A stretch of 64,000 bases of DNA from Rhodocyclaceae bacterium (GCA_008080565.1 VIKE01000007.1:1-64000), one strand, 5' to 3'; positions 20,201 through 27,756 are shown, numbered from the stretch's first letter. The notes: generated by a model not told the origin, from the sequence alone. Translations and numbers: made by a program.

Positions 20201-23200
20201 GTTCTATCGGTCTCTATGCCAACCGGGTGAGCGATACCGATGGCTCGAATGCCGTCGGTGGCAAGGTTGAACTGCATGCCGGCAGCGCCCTCAAGGCCAA
20301 TGCCACGGAAGTGGTCGGTAGTGGCGATGGCACGGCAGGCGAGGGCGGTTCGGTGACCATCGGCGTCAGTGCGACGAAGGCCGAGGACGAATTGGACACT
20401 GAGATCAATTTCTTGGCCAAGGATGGCGAGGTTGCAGCTGCCAGCATTGATGTCTCGATGGCTACAGGCAGCAAGGCAAGCGGTGGCCGCGTGACGTTCC
20501 GCGCGCCGCGCCAAGACAGTTTGGGCAAGCTGGTCAGTGGCACTGGAGCCGAGATTGTCGATAACGATGCCATGGCAGCGCTGGTGACAACCAAGCAGGG
20601 GGCAGCCAGTACTGATTACTTGTTGATCGGGGTCACCAACCCCAATTCGTTGGCAAACGGGACGGTGATTTCATTCAACGCCTATGCCGCATCAAAGGTG
20701 GGCGCCACGGTAACCGTGGGCAGTAACAGCAAGGTGGCACTGGTCAATGCCGATGGCTCTGCACTGGCTGCAGGTGCGATCAAAGCAGGCCAGGGCGTTG
20801 TCGCCATCTACGACAATGGCGTCTTCAAACTATCGACTGCGGCCGAAGTAGATACCGGATTGGCCAACAAGTACAGCCTGACACCGGCCGTTAAGCCGCT
20901 GACGGCTGCTGATTTCCAGAACCCTGGTTACACGGTGACATTCCGTCCAAAGAGCAACAATACCGCCGCATCTACGCTGGAAATCGTGTCGGCCGATACC
21001 AAAAAGACGTCGGTCGAATTGAAGAATGCTGACGGTAGCGTGCTGAAGTCCGGTGATCTTAAGACGGACAGGTTGGTGACGGCGGTCTATACGGTGGTCA
21101 ATGTCGATGGACAGAGCAAGGGCGAGTTCAGGCTAGTCAATGACGTGCCACTGGCTTCGGCACCCGTCGTCGGGTCGAGCATGGCCAAGGTGAAACTGGA
21201 TGGCAACGTTCAGGGCGCGGCTACTGTTGCGCTGGAGGCGGTACGGGTGACGCGCAAGACCGGCGATTTCGTGCTCGGTACGGCCGAGCAGGCCGCCCTG
21301 CTCAAGGCAGCAAGCGAAGTGTCCGCTCTCAAGGGCAGTGCTTTTGTCGAGGCCGCCGATCCTGGCAAGCGCCTGGGTACGGTCTTCCGGGTCGGTGAGG
21401 AGATTCGGTCGACCGGCAACCTGCTGGTTGGCAACGACTGGAGCTTTACCAACACCAGCGCGGCCGGTGCGGTTGGCGCGCTGACGCTGCGCGCTGAGGG
21501 CGATCTGCTGGTCAGCGGTACCCTGACCGACGGCTTTGTCAGGACAACTGCCGGAACGACAGTAGTACCCGATATCTATCGCGACGCACGCGTCGGTAGT
21601 GGCGCCGATAGTTGGTCGTTCCGGCTGGTTGCGGGGGCGGATACCAATCAGGCTTCGCCGCTGGGGACGGATGCTTCGGCCGCCACGGGTAGTGTCGTGC
21701 TGGCTGACAATAAACTGATTCGCACCGGCACGGGCAGCATCGATATTGCCGCAGCGAAAGACATTGAGCTTGGCGACCGGGCAGCGATTTATACGGCTGG
21801 TGTGACCGATACGACAGCGCTCGATGATTTTAAGACTCCCAACAGTCCCTACTATACCCCCGAGGTTGTGTACTCGGCTTTCCTGACCGGCGGTGGCGAC
21901 ATCTCGCTGAAGGCCGGTGATTCGATCAAGGTTGAAAAGCCCGATATTGAGTCGGTTTATCAGGGTAACCCCAACGAATGGCTGATGCGGGTGGGTGGCA
22001 ACATGAACCTGCAATGGTGGTCGCGGGTTGCTTCGTTCCAGTCGGGTATCGCCGCGTTCGGCGGTGGCGACATCAGCCTGGCGGCGGGGGGCAATATCAG
22101 CAATGCCATCGTTGCCATTCCGACCAGCGGACGGGTACCGACGGTGGATGGCGAAGCGCAGCCCGACCGGGCGTTGATAATGGGTGGTGGTGACCTGAGC
22201 GTGCAGGCACAGGGCTCGATCATCGGCGGGATGCTCTATGCCGAGACCGGCAAGGTGACGCTGACAGCCGATACGATCACGCCCTATGTCGTCGCAACCA
22301 CGAAAGTTGTTAACGGTGTGACTTCCGTGACTTACGATAATTTCTACACAAGTGTTGCCATCGGTAACAGTAGCGTTGAGGTTGTCGGTCGCCAGGACGT
22401 CGAACTGGGCAATGTGTACAACCCCTTGTGGGCCAACACGAAGTGGCTTTACAACAGCGCCTATACGGCGGGCGCCATTGCAAAGGCCAGGTCGCCAGCG
22501 AGTGGCAACTATCTCGTTCGCATCGGCACTTATGGCGACCGTTCGGAGCTCAATGTCGTCTCCCTGGCCGGCGATGTTGGCCTGAAGGCTCAGAAAGAGG
22601 TTTACGGCGTGACTGACGAAGAGACCCACTACCTGATGCCGGCGCAGGTCAAGGTGGCCGCCCTGAACGGCGATATCAGCGGATCGGTTGCTCAGGTGCC
22701 GGGCTTGTCGGGGCAACTCGATTTGCTCGCCCAGGGGTCGATCAGCTTTGATGCGCCTATTCAGCAACTGGATCTGGCTGACAAATATTTGCCGAGCATC
22801 CGTAATCCGGTACTTGGCAACGGTTTGTTGGATGACAGCAAATTTGTCCTGCTGAGTGTGCTGGGCTCGGGAAGTGCAGTTGAAAAGCATTCGGCAACGA
22901 ACTGGCATGCCAACGATAACGAGCCGAGCCGCATCGTCGCGCTGACCGGAGATATTGTTGACCAACGCGCAACCAACGCGATCGACGACAAGGTGCACCA
23001 GTTCAACGAGGCCGTTGTGATTGACGCGGGTGGCGACATCAAGAACATGAGTCTGGATATTCAGCATAACCATGCCGATGATGTGAGCGTCATCAAGGCT
23101 GGTGGTGACATCCGTTACGACTACAAGACCAAGACAAACGATACCAAGACGGACGATACCAAGACGGACGACAAGTCCAAGACAGACGACAATACGAACA

Positions 23201-24435
23201 AGCTTACGGAAGTCATTGATCCGCTCAAGGGTGTACAGGTTGGTGGCGGTGGCTCCGTACTGGTTCAGGCCAAGGGAACGATTGATCTGGCTGACACCCA
23301 GGGCATCGTGACGCGCGGCAACCTTGACAATCCCTATCTGCCGGAGGGGGGCGCCAATATTCTGGCTATCGCCGGTGGCACGCCGGACTATCAGGGGTTG
23401 TACAGCGAACTGGCCTCGGACAGAACAGAACTGGTCAACCTGATTGCCTCTGGCAAATCCTATTCAGCGGCTGAGCTGGCCAGGAATGCGGGCCTGCAGG
23501 CCACCCATCAGAAAATCATCGATGGCGAGGCCGTCAGCGATGCCGAAGTGCTCGACGTCTTCTACGCCAAACTCACCGAGTTTGGCCGGGTTGCCCAGAA
23601 TGCCGGCGACCAGTCGCAGTATGACAAGGGGCGGACGCTGGCAGCAGCACTGTTCCCCGAAGAGAACATCGGCAAGGGCGACCTCCTGCTTTCGATGAGC
23701 CAGATCAAGACCGAGCAGGGCGGCAATATCCAGATGCTCGTTCCGGGAGGTAGTACCGTTGTTGGCGTGGCAGCGCCTTCTTTGTCGAAAGCGGCTTCGG
23801 ATCAGGGCATCTTTACCATCAACGGCGGCGATATTCTGGCCTATGTTGCCGACGATTTCCTGGTCAATCAGTCGCGGGTGTTCACGCTCGACGGCGGCAA
23901 CATCATGATTTGGGCAAATCGGGGCAACATCGATGCCGGTAGCGGTGCGAAGACGGTGAACTCGACACCGCCGCCGGTCCTGGTCGTACGTAACGGTCAG
24001 ATCGTCCTTGATACAGCCAACTCGGTGTCGGGTTCGGGGATCGGGGTTCTGGCGTCGCGCGACGATACGCCGGCCAGCGACATGGACCTGTTCGCACCGG
24101 AAGGGGCAATCGATGCCGGCGATGCTGGTTTGCGCAGTACCGGGAACATCACGCTTGGCGCGCGGGTGGTACTGAACGCGACCAACATCCAGGCGGCCGG
24201 CGGGGTCAGCGGGGCTCCAGCCCCGGTAGCGGCGGTTGCTCCCGTTGCTGCTGTAACTACACCGACAAACAACGAAAACAAGGCCCTCGAAGATGCCGCG
24301 CCCTCGGCCGGCAAGCGCGATGGGGCGGGCGGCATGTTGACGGTTGAGGTGCTCGACAGCGAACCGGCTGCCGACCCCGCCCTGCTCGAGGAAGAAGAAC
24401 GCAAGCGCAAAGCACGGGCACGTGCGGCGGGGTAG
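11281..24435 (+). CDS. Giant filamentous-haemagglutinin-like TpsA exoprotein (4384 aa)
   Basis: An uninterrupted 13-kb frame. Residues 1-23 are an extended signal-peptide region (MNHGIYRLVFNVERNAWVAV) and residues 24-55 the classical signal. Residues about 60-285 are the TPS secretion domain with RIWDSNPSQIYGKVTANGQ, LYLINQNGILFGSGS and FVAS/LVASALGM-type motifs. A second partial copy of this domain lies at residues 670-835, separated by an array of short TVxLxDG repeats (about 412-660). The rest is beta-helix repeats. Near residue 3560 is a block (GGDISLKAGDSIKVEKPD, WLMRVGGNMNLQWWSR) remembered from DUF3739-type haemagglutinin proteins. A Lys/Asp-rich repeat lies at 23120-23195. The C-terminus is acidic then basic (EEEERKRKARARAAG), with no PEP-CTERM tail. 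Confidence 0.9.
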   Translation: MNHGIYRLVFNVERNAWVAVAECVRGRGKKSARKRVAAVVLGVAVSFAALDGAWAARPVAAQLPVPSASRPFVFAGSVDGGQPTTAMINGINTMTVTTQSRMLGLNFDSFNLGENAAFELKQPDALSRALFRIWDSNPSQIYGKVTANGQLYLINQNGILFGSGSQVNVGGLVASALGMSDTMMNRLLTNGLPSASGDSLTFNYEGKVGDFKSTVVVETGATINTRDGGKVVLIAPRSVTNEGSIGVNGGGSAETILAAGGKVILTVPSDPNLRGILVETDSFTGKDDLGISTTLDGKVTNATTGNVNMGTDGVVTLAGLIVNQQGIVNATKAVNLNGTTMLVSGVTDTDLLTINQRGSVAEIDWVSGFSIAAGKKIEVVQSSAGDVLYNYVRDEDRSKIDGLTLPLAGNPSLQLANRPTVTLATGPVVQLSGNTTLTTDNPTLAVAKDQQLTLASDVQVTLSDGRTVILAKGTVVTIQEDVAQSVTLSGDKLQAAAGNTMALANDSTVILEGAPTTTLSDKWRIDLKAGAQMTVFSAWAGKMVSKTDSGIVADTKVILGDQATVATNGEFRVRLADGSLVTLASGSSVNLAGGSQVAFADNANVVVQTGSKMVLDSTALVALSDKSTVRLNDGSTVNMADGSSLKLPAGSTVRLSDGSNVVALTGGRSSIDGTLTANGQFVLVNESGIDFGPNARVSANNFVASALGMNPDIVSSGLLGQSDVLARSFYLNRNYATFDSNDNVAGVAAKTRALSDFRRATVNVENGATISSTSGGYVVLAGGSVNQGGSISTPNGQTLLAAGADVYLKPNYSSVLRGFTAEVNPLLIKDANKSGINSLVALSRGADANAVTNTGSISTSFGDISMVGHQILQAGSIYASTSALANGSINLKARDMVLIDYTIDTETNDIADSSYFQIARDFNVDGVLAYNPKHTNSAKATKFIFGKDGGTVTFTDGSHTEIAIDGSNGKTLTASQHFVASSVAVQGKKIVVGDADIEAKGGNVDFRSAATFNDSNAFVIDTMTPGVEGTAQSEVGIYVADGAKIDVSGTSAQKSVRDLFVEVELRGDNFADNTVQRNGVLRGQKAWVDIRDAVEIADVSSYFNNVGLTANELAASGGKVSLVSTGNVIVKSGATLDVSGGAINFAAGSVEESRVLAGRKSYRLNDAPVWAEYLSLTTATRDEVAYVEGKSAGTVDIRGNRLAIDGQLQAKTTVGTRQRQVGDPASSRSAIPLGGQLIVKDGGQHYSAVIGEKDTEQEKQDKRDAAFATAQVVFVNGAADAASGLGQDSAGPDKLALSSSLVDAGFSRFSITSDGRIDIPADISLNLPAGGKFAAAGRQVYMAGDISAPGGSIELSTRDLGQSVPNAPAIGEVAYSNLVVADGASLSTSGVWVNDFLDGELSTAPLAMNGGKIVLNSAHDLDIRHGSSIAVDGGGQVNTTRSLKKGNAGSIALTSGSGFGEFGLGNSLFLDGTLSGMALGKGGSLSITSSQVKLGHAESVDTRTWTDALRTAEGRQGFAAKADLVDRGGFYNFIFTGKSGLTVEKDQVVKADPLNWSLLAVGDYFKRPTGSSIASFAATQVLPEALRSGTTSISLTTTDIYSGRLTIAENAYVGASAKGSVTLEAAGQMTVLGTLEAAGGTIKLGRAEMTSDLNAAVQNALIDAGKKQSESIYLGENSKLLAGGTTVLDADTQQALDAGISAGQLLARQAYRGEVLAGGTVSIDSGLGYLIMREGALIDVSGATGTLNAATATATGYTYAARALGSAGGLVSLAAHSGMFLDGNFKARGGKDALGGVFALRFTADPVKMEANPWGAGQGQTQALIKALTGNRVLTVYQTASTEKTASTKARSGRENHVESLPEGFSATEYLDGTAVLDAETYNGKAALDVALLQDFALLQDYDPVNDAAFGSWYLTSQSDIVFAGTVEATVNNHLSMNAANFRAADDTTNLTLTAATARIGNFRDGAGAAVVAGTGLADASITARDIGLVGTFSWSGFDNSTFTSTGAIHFDSVQNTVKNRTDGRLFNGQMTASGALTFSAARLSPSTYGDFRIDLLADPKGSIAITRPVDASADVSLSPYGRLEFSAKTINHEGTISAPLGEVVFNAPGGTVTLAADSKTSVAADRSLLFGATGESGSSWNYVGSAIKALPSKGIVIDAAESKVLSGAELDLSGGGEALAWEFTSGPGGKSDVLKGSTTTFAIVPGWNGVSATDAELLAGYATTDDGSLPLLKVGDAVSLGANTLGLGGSYVLLPARYAVLPGAYLVTVKGGNDKVLAAAERQADGSWLVAGASAALNADGSTTAYSQSHLTLELASSEVVANRAKYTLTTASSFFYDQAGVRLAGDAGHLSVVGRSSLEFNPSVVAKTVAEISAADGRNRAAQGLALDLAAPKLYVSNQGNTPEGYSVVDPSKLEGVTIASLLLGGVRTETAAGTQIDTISSSVLINNDGNREGGTALSAGEILATASEMLTVAGKSKIDSAGDATGRDIALTGDGAFLRVAEGSQVKVSRSGVNRLQGDLMVESTAAVAGESLVFDATRGNELAGMVSPGKRLADGSRDGGGAISIGAGRINVVADSSVPADGVTLKKADLERFANVDQMRLVSYSTLDLYGDATLGSATLNELVISAAGIAGHGGDNSVANISAKQVVFENDNPEGAKFVAGGAFGSGDLKVDAKQITFSDNATEAMRKAGTSGFKIAGFDAVELKASGDLVFAGRGVTRVESGRVDTNSQPVDAKLDIIAGRVTSTSGADHVLTATGGLSVQRHENATTPTTAAGLGSKLELAGKSVTVSGHIDLAAGDLTLAGTQSVTLDSGALVSAAGAAVKFADTTAYASGGRITLKSTEGNVQINERAVATVSADAGGGNAGTIRLLAEKGTVDAAAQTLRGNAANGKTQGSLVVDAASVALDRLANAVVDSSGNRHLSESWDVRRRVGDLVLNEQIKAHQFQLSADAGNIGIFGTVDASGNKGGSIGLYANRVSDTDGSNAVGGKVELHAGSALKANATEVVGSGDGTAGEGGSVTIGVSATKAEDELDTEINFLAKDGEVAAASIDVSMATGSKASGGRVTFRAPRQDSLGKLVSGTGAEIVDNDAMAALVTTKQGAASTDYLLIGVTNPNSLANGTVISFNAYAASKVGATVTVGSNSKVALVNADGSALAAGAIKAGQGVVAIYDNGVFKLSTAAEVDTGLANKYSLTPAVKPLTAADFQNPGYTVTFRPKSNNTAASTLEIVSADTKKTSVELKNADGSVLKSGDLKTDRLVTAVYTVVNVDGQSKGEFRLVNDVPLASAPVVGSSMAKVKLDGNVQGAATVALEAVRVTRKTGDFVLGTAEQAALLKAASEVSALKGSAFVEAADPGKRLGTVFRVGEEIRSTGNLLVGNDWSFTNTSAAGAVGALTLRAEGDLLVSGTLTDGFVRTTAGTTVVPDIYRDARVGSGADSWSFRLVAGADTNQASPLGTDASAATGSVVLADNKLIRTGTGSIDIAAAKDIELGDRAAIYTAGVTDTTALDDFKTPNSPYYTPEVVYSAFLTGGGDISLKAGDSIKVEKPDIESVYQGNPNEWLMRVGGNMNLQWWSRVASFQSGIAAFGGGDISLAAGGNISNAIVAIPTSGRVPTVDGEAQPDRALIMGGGDLSVQAQGSIIGGMLYAETGKVTLTADTITPYVVATTKVVNGVTSVTYDNFYTSVAIGNSSVEVVGRQDVELGNVYNPLWANTKWLYNSAYTAGAIAKARSPASGNYLVRIGTYGDRSELNVVSLAGDVGLKAQKEVYGVTDEETHYLMPAQVKVAALNGDISGSVAQVPGLSGQLDLLAQGSISFDAPIQQLDLADKYLPSIRNPVLGNGLLDDSKFVLLSVLGSGSAVEKHSATNWHANDNEPSRIVALTGDIVDQRATNAIDDKVHQFNEAVVIDAGGDIKNMSLDIQHNHADDVSVIKAGGDIRYDYKTKTNDTKTDDTKTDDKSKTDDNTNKLTEVIDPLKGVQVGGGGSVLVQAKGTIDLADTQGIVTRGNLDNPYLPEGGANILAIAGGTPDYQGLYSELASDRTELVNLIASGKSYSAAELARNAGLQATHQKIIDGEAVSDAEVLDVFYAKLTEFGRVAQNAGDQSQYDKGRTLAAALFPEENIGKGDLLLSMSQIKTEQGGNIQMLVPGGSTVVGVAAPSLSKAASDQGIFTINGGDILAYVADDFLVNQSRVFTLDGGNIMIWANRGNIDAGSGAKTVNSTPPPVLVVRNGQIVLDTANSVSGSGIGVLASRDDTPASDMDLFAPEGAIDAGDAGLRSTGNITLGARVVLNATNIQAAGGVSGAPAPVAAVAPVAAVTTPTNNENKALEDAAPSAGKRDGAGGMLTVEVLDSEPAADPALLEEEERKRKARARAAG
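12511..13262 (+). repeat. Short degenerate coding repeats inside tpsA
   Basis: This stretch encodes many copies of a TVxLxDG/SxVxLxxG unit (for example RLADGSLVTLASGSSVNL, RLNDGSTVNMADGSSL, RLSDGSNVVAL). Each unit is about 9-10 residues. It separates the first and second copies of the secretion-domain-like region and is probably a distinct beta-solenoid. Confidence 0.7.
15880..15910 (-). repeat. Dispersed palindromic repeat, copy in tpsA (diverged)
   Basis: Reverse orientation. CATTTTTACCGGAAAATCC is followed by GGGTTGACCGTGG, matching the element except in the centre. It is translated as FIFTGKSGLTV within the giant exoprotein. Divergence makes this a probable but not certain copy. Confidence 0.55.
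23120..23195 (+). repeat. Tandem ACCAAGACGGACGAT-like repeat in tpsA
   Basis: About four 15-base units encode Lys-Thr-(Asp/Asn)-Asp-Thr runs (KTNDTKTDDTKTDD and then KSKTDDNT). It is a hydrophilic, unstructured linker within the otherwise beta-rich C-terminal part, typical of slipped-strand length variation. Confidence 0.75.
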
Positions 24436-24493
24436 CACGGCTGTAAAGAACAACTTTCATAATCGATAGATCAACCCAATAACTTTGAAGACG

Positions 24494-26227
24494 ATGAGAA
24501 ACCTTGCACACTGGATGATGGCGGCCGCGAGCCTTTTTGCCCTGAACGCACACGCCGCCGACGGCTTCAATGCCGACGACTGGGCGCACAAGCAGAAGAC
24601 CGTGATCGACACGACGGCCGAAGGCGTTGAATTGAAGCTGGGGGCTGCCCAGTTGCCGTTGGCCTTGCGCCTGCACACCGGAAATTTTGCCTTTGCCGAA
24701 GCCAAGCCGGACGGTAGCGATCTGCGCGTGACGGCTGCCGATGGCAAGACGCCACTGCGTTTTCATATCGAAAAATATGATTCGACGAACGAACTGGCGG
24801 TGATCTGGGTGCAACAGCCCAAGCTGGCCCCGTTGGCCAAAACGGACGCGGTCACGCTGCTCTGGGGTAATGAAAAGGCGGCCGCGGCCAGCGATGCCAA
24901 GGGCAGCTACGATGCCGCCCAGAATCTCGTATTGCATTTCTCCGACAATGGTCCGGTACAGGATTCCACGGTCAACCGGAATAATCCGCAAAATTTGACA
25001 ATTAAACCCGTCGCTGGTCCGCTCGGTGACGCAGCCAGCCTGGATGGCAGTACGACGCTGACGGTTCCTGCGTCTCCCTCGCTGAAGCTGATTACTGCCA
25101 ATGGCCTGACTTTCACGGCGTGGATCAAGCCGGTGGCCAATGCTTCCGGTACCTTGTTCCAGCAAAGCGAAGGCGGCAAGAGCCTGGCCTTGGCGCTCAA
25201 GGGCGGCAAGCTGGTGGCCGTGGTCAATGGCAAGGAATTCCCGTCGAAAGCGACGGTGCTGGCCGATACCTGGCAGCACGTGGCGATGACGCTGATCGGC
25301 GGCAAGCTGACCTTCTACATGGAAGGCGCCGAAGCCGGCACGGCCGATATCGCGCTCGACGACACGGCTGGCGATATCCAGATCGGTGCCGGTTTCCAGG
25401 GCGAGCTGGATGAAGTGACGCTGGCCGCGACCTCGCGTTCGGCCGATTACATCAAGGCCCTGCATGGCAGCCAGCAACCGGACAGCCTGATGTATGGCGC
25501 CGAGGAAGAAGAGGCGGCTGGGGAGGCCTCCTACGTCGGCATCCTGCTCGGCGCGCTGACGGTGGACGGCTGGATCGTCATCGGCATTCTCGCCGTCATG
25601 GCCGTCATCAGCTGCGCTGTCATGGTTGGCAAGACCCTGTTCCTGGGCAAGGCGGAAAAGGCCAACGATGCCTTCCTCAACCGCTTCCGCGACAATCCGC
25701 GCAAGCTGCTGCAACCCGATTCGATGGATACCAAGGCGCTGAGCGAAGACGAGGCGATGCGCCATTCGACGATCTTCCGTCTCTACAAGATCGGCATTCA
25801 GGAAATGCATCACCGCTTCGACACCCAGACCAAGAGCGGTGTCCAGAACAAGCTCTCCGATGCTGCCCTCAATTCGATCCGCGCCGCCATGGATGCCGGG
25901 CTAGTTCGTGAGAACCAGCGCCTGAACAGCCAGATCGTGCTGCTCACCATCGCCATTTCCGGCGGCCCCTTCCTCGGCCTGCTCGGCACCGTGGTCGGCG
26001 TCATGATCACTTTCGCGGCGATTGCCGCGGCTGGCGACGTCAATGTGAACTCGATCGCGCCGGGTATTGCTGCTGCGCTGGTCGCCACCGTCGCCGGTCT
26101 GGCCGTGGCGATTCCCGCCCTGTTTGGTTACAACTGGCTGGCCATCAAGATCAAGAACGTCTCGGCCGATACCCAGGTGTTCGCCGACGAGTTCCTGACC
26201 AAGTCGGCCGAGCAGTACGCCGTCTAA
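24494..26227 (+). CDS. MotA/TolQ/ExbB proton-channel protein with N-terminal DUF2341/LamG-like domain
   Basis: 577 residues from the ATG at 24494. A TTG at 24485 is an alternative. A signal peptide (RNLAHWMMAAASLFALNAHA) is followed by about 330 periplasmic residues: a DUF2341-like part (KPDGSDLRVTAADGKTPLRF, LAVIWVQQPKL) and a LamG/concanavalin-like sandwich (LTFTAWIKPVANASGTLFQ, TWQHVAMTLIGGKLTFYMEG). From about residue 350 come the ExbB/TolQ transmembrane helices (GWIVIGILAVMAVISCAVMV; GPFLGLLGTVVGVMITF; GIAAALVATVAGLAVAIPAL). This is the inner-membrane stator of a Ton-type motor. Fusion to a carbohydrate-binding-like domain is unusual for an ExbB and suggests a periplasmic ligand. A palindromic repeat copy lies in its LamG-side coding region. 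Confidence 0.88.
   Translation: MRNLAHWMMAAASLFALNAHAADGFNADDWAHKQKTVIDTTAEGVELKLGAAQLPLALRLHTGNFAFAEAKPDGSDLRVTAADGKTPLRFHIEKYDSTNELAVIWVQQPKLAPLAKTDAVTLLWGNEKAAAASDAKGSYDAAQNLVLHFSDNGPVQDSTVNRNNPQNLTIKPVAGPLGDAASLDGSTTLTVPASPSLKLITANGLTFTAWIKPVANASGTLFQQSEGGKSLALALKGGKLVAVVNGKEFPSKATVLADTWQHVAMTLIGGKLTFYMEGAEAGTADIALDDTAGDIQIGAGFQGELDEVTLAATSRSADYIKALHGSQQPDSLMYGAEEEEAAGEASYVGILLGALTVDGWIVIGILAVMAVISCAVMVGKTLFLGKAEKANDAFLNRFRDNPRKLLQPDSMDTKALSEDEAMRHSTIFRLYKIGIQEMHHRFDTQTKSGVQNKLSDAALNSIRAAMDAGLVRENQRLNSQIVLLTIAISGGPFLGLLGTVVGVMITFAAIAAAGDVNVNSIAPGIAAALVATVAGLAVAIPALFGYNWLAIKIKNVSADTQVFADEFLTKSAEQYAV
24966..24996 (+). repeat. Dispersed palindromic repeat, copy 3 (intragenic, ExbB fusion)
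   Basis: CCACGGTCAACCGGAA followed by a diverged centre and CAAAATTTG. In frame it adds TVNRNNPQNLTI between the DUF2341-like and LamG-like parts. The first half (TVNR) is read in the same frame as the copy in the DUF58 gene. Confidence 0.75.
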
Positions 26228-26242
26228 GCGGGAACGAGGACG

Positions 26243-26647
26243 ATGCAGGTTCAGGAAGACAATCAGCCCTACGACGAGATCAATGTCACACCGATGCTCG
26301 ACCTCGCCTATGTGCTGCTGGTCATTTTCATCATCATGACGACGGCTTCGGTGCAGGGCGTCAAGGTCGAGTTGCCGAAAACGGCAGCCAGCACCAGTTT
26401 GGCCAAGCCGGGTACCAAGGCAGTGACGGTGGCGCGCAACGGTGACGTCTTCATCGACGCCTACCCGGTGACCATGGAGCAGCTGGACCTGCGTCTGGCT
26501 CAGTATCTAGCGGCCAATCCGGCGCTGTCGATCGTTATCAAGGGCGACGGACAGGCCCAGTACGCCAAGGTCATGGAGGTCATGGAGTTGCTCAAACGCA
26601 ACGGCATCACCGATCTCGGCCTGGCGACAACGCGGGCGCAGAGGTAG
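26243..26647 (+). CDS. ExbD/TolR-type biopolymer transport protein 1
   Basis: 134 residues. The pattern is an N-terminal cytoplasmic stretch (DEINVTPMLDLAYVLLVIFI), one transmembrane helix carrying the conserved Asp (MLDLAYVLL), then a periplasmic domain (VKVELPKTAAST, GDVFIDAYPVTMEQL). It pairs with the ExbB-like protein 15 bases upstream to couple proton flow to TonB. The presence of two ExbD copies side by side (the second 3 bases downstream) suggests a heteromeric stator. Confidence 0.93.
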   Translation: MQVQEDNQPYDEINVTPMLDLAYVLLVIFIIMTTASVQGVKVELPKTAASTSLAKPGTKAVTVARNGDVFIDAYPVTMEQLDLRLAQYLAANPALSIVIKGDGQAQYAKVMEVMELLKRNGITDLGLATTRAQR

Positions 26648-26650
26648 GTC

Positions 26651-27055
26651 ATGCACGTTCAAGCGGAAACCAAACCCTACGACAGCATCAACGTCACACC
26701 GATGCTCGACCTCGCCTATGTGCTGCTGGTTATTTTCATCCTGATGACCACCGCCTCGGTGTCGGGCATGTCGATCAATCTGCCCAAGCCGTCGAGCAAG
26801 CCGAGCACCGAAAAGCACGAGATCAAGATCATCCAGATCAAGCCGGACGGCTCGCTGCACCTCAACGGTGTCGGCGTTTCGGTTCGCGAACTGGAGGTCC
26901 AGCTAAAGTCGACCATGGCCCGTGACCCGAAGGCGTCGGTCGTGCTCAAGGGCGACCCGGCGGTCAACTACGCGCGCGTCGTCGAAGTGCTCGATCTCAC
27001 TGGCGCCATGGGCATCGGCGCCGTGGGACTCGTCACGGCGAGAATTGGTAACTGA
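26651..27055 (+). CDS. ExbD/TolR-type biopolymer transport protein 2
   Basis: 134 residues, the same length as the preceding ExbD and almost the same N-terminus (SINVTPMLDLAYVLLVIFIL). The periplasmic domains differ (MSINLPKPSSKPSTEKHEIK, SLHLNGVGVSVRELEVQL). The duplication is old enough for the two to have taken separate roles. TonB-like coding starts 5 bases after the stop. Confidence 0.93.
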   Translation: MHVQAETKPYDSINVTPMLDLAYVLLVIFILMTTASVSGMSINLPKPSSKPSTEKHEIKIIQIKPDGSLHLNGVGVSVRELEVQLKSTMARDPKASVVLKGDPAVNYARVVEVLDLTGAMGIGAVGLVTARIGN

Positions 27056-27060
27056 CGGCC

Positions 27061-27720
27061 ATGGAAACAAAGATCAAGCCGTCGCGGCGCTGGGTGAGTA
27101 TTGTCGTGATCGCCGTGCTTGGCGCCGCGATTATTGCCATTGTGACCTGGGGCATCATGAGCCTGATGGGCGGCAAGTCCGGCAAGCCGCGCAAGCCGCC
27201 GGTCGTCACCCTGCTGCCGGATAAACCGCCACCGCCACCGCCGCCGCCCAAGGAAGAAAAGAAACCCGAGCCGCCCAAGGAAAACAAGGACGTCAAGATC
27301 GAGCCGCCCAAGGAAGCGCCGCAGCCGGCGCAGAACGAGCCGCTCAAGATGGAAGGCGCGGCCGGCGACGGCGACAGTGCCTTCGGCGCCGGCACGGTCG
27401 GTCGCGAATACGCCGGCGGCAACATCGGGGCGACAGGCGCTGCGCAGGGTATGTACGCCGGCCGCCTGCAGCGCCATTTGCAGGAACAGCTGAGCCGCAA
27501 TCGCAAGCTCAAGGAATCCGACTATCGCGTCACCGTGCGCGTCTGGCTGCGTCGCGACGGGTCGGTAGAGAAAGCCGATCTGGCGCAAAGCACCGGTAAC
27601 AGCGGGCTGGACGAACTGCTCCGGGAAGCCTTGCTGCAAGTCGCCGCCATGCGCGAAGCGCCACCCGAGAACATGCCGCAGCCGATCCGCATACGCATCA
27701 CTGCCCGCGGCGCGCCCTGA
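27061..27720 (+). CDS. TonB-like energy transducer
   Basis: 219 residues. One N-terminal transmembrane helix (WVSIVVIAVLGAAIIAIVTW), then a Pro/Lys/Glu-rich periplasmic spacer (PDKPPPPPPPPKEEKKPEPP), then a C-terminal TonB-type domain (GRLQRHLQEQLSRNRKLKES, VRVWLRRDGSVEKADL). The short spacer suits reaching an outer-membrane partner plug. No TonB-dependent receptor lies in the operon. The next gene is a porin-like barrel, and the exporter TpsB and giant TpsA precede it, so the energised partner may be unconventional (inference). Confidence 0.88.
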   Translation: METKIKPSRRWVSIVVIAVLGAAIIAIVTWGIMSLMGGKSGKPRKPPVVTLLPDKPPPPPPPPKEEKKPEPPKENKDVKIEPPKEAPQPAQNEPLKMEGAAGDGDSAFGAGTVGREYAGGNIGATGAAQGMYAGRLQRHLQEQLSRNRKLKESDYRVTVRVWLRRDGSVEKADLAQSTGNSGLDELLREALLQVAAMREAPPENMPQPIRIRITARGAP

Positions 27721-27756
27721 TTACGAATTGAATTGAAGAAACCACGAGAGAAATCC

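Noticed and set aside
20706..20720. CCACGGTAACCGTGG palindrome in tpsA
   Set aside because: Short and within normal coding sequence; lacks the second half of the repeat.
21133..23073. 646-codon minus-strand frame inside tpsA
   Set aside because: Same reason: an antisense frame caused by codon composition, with no recognisable protein.
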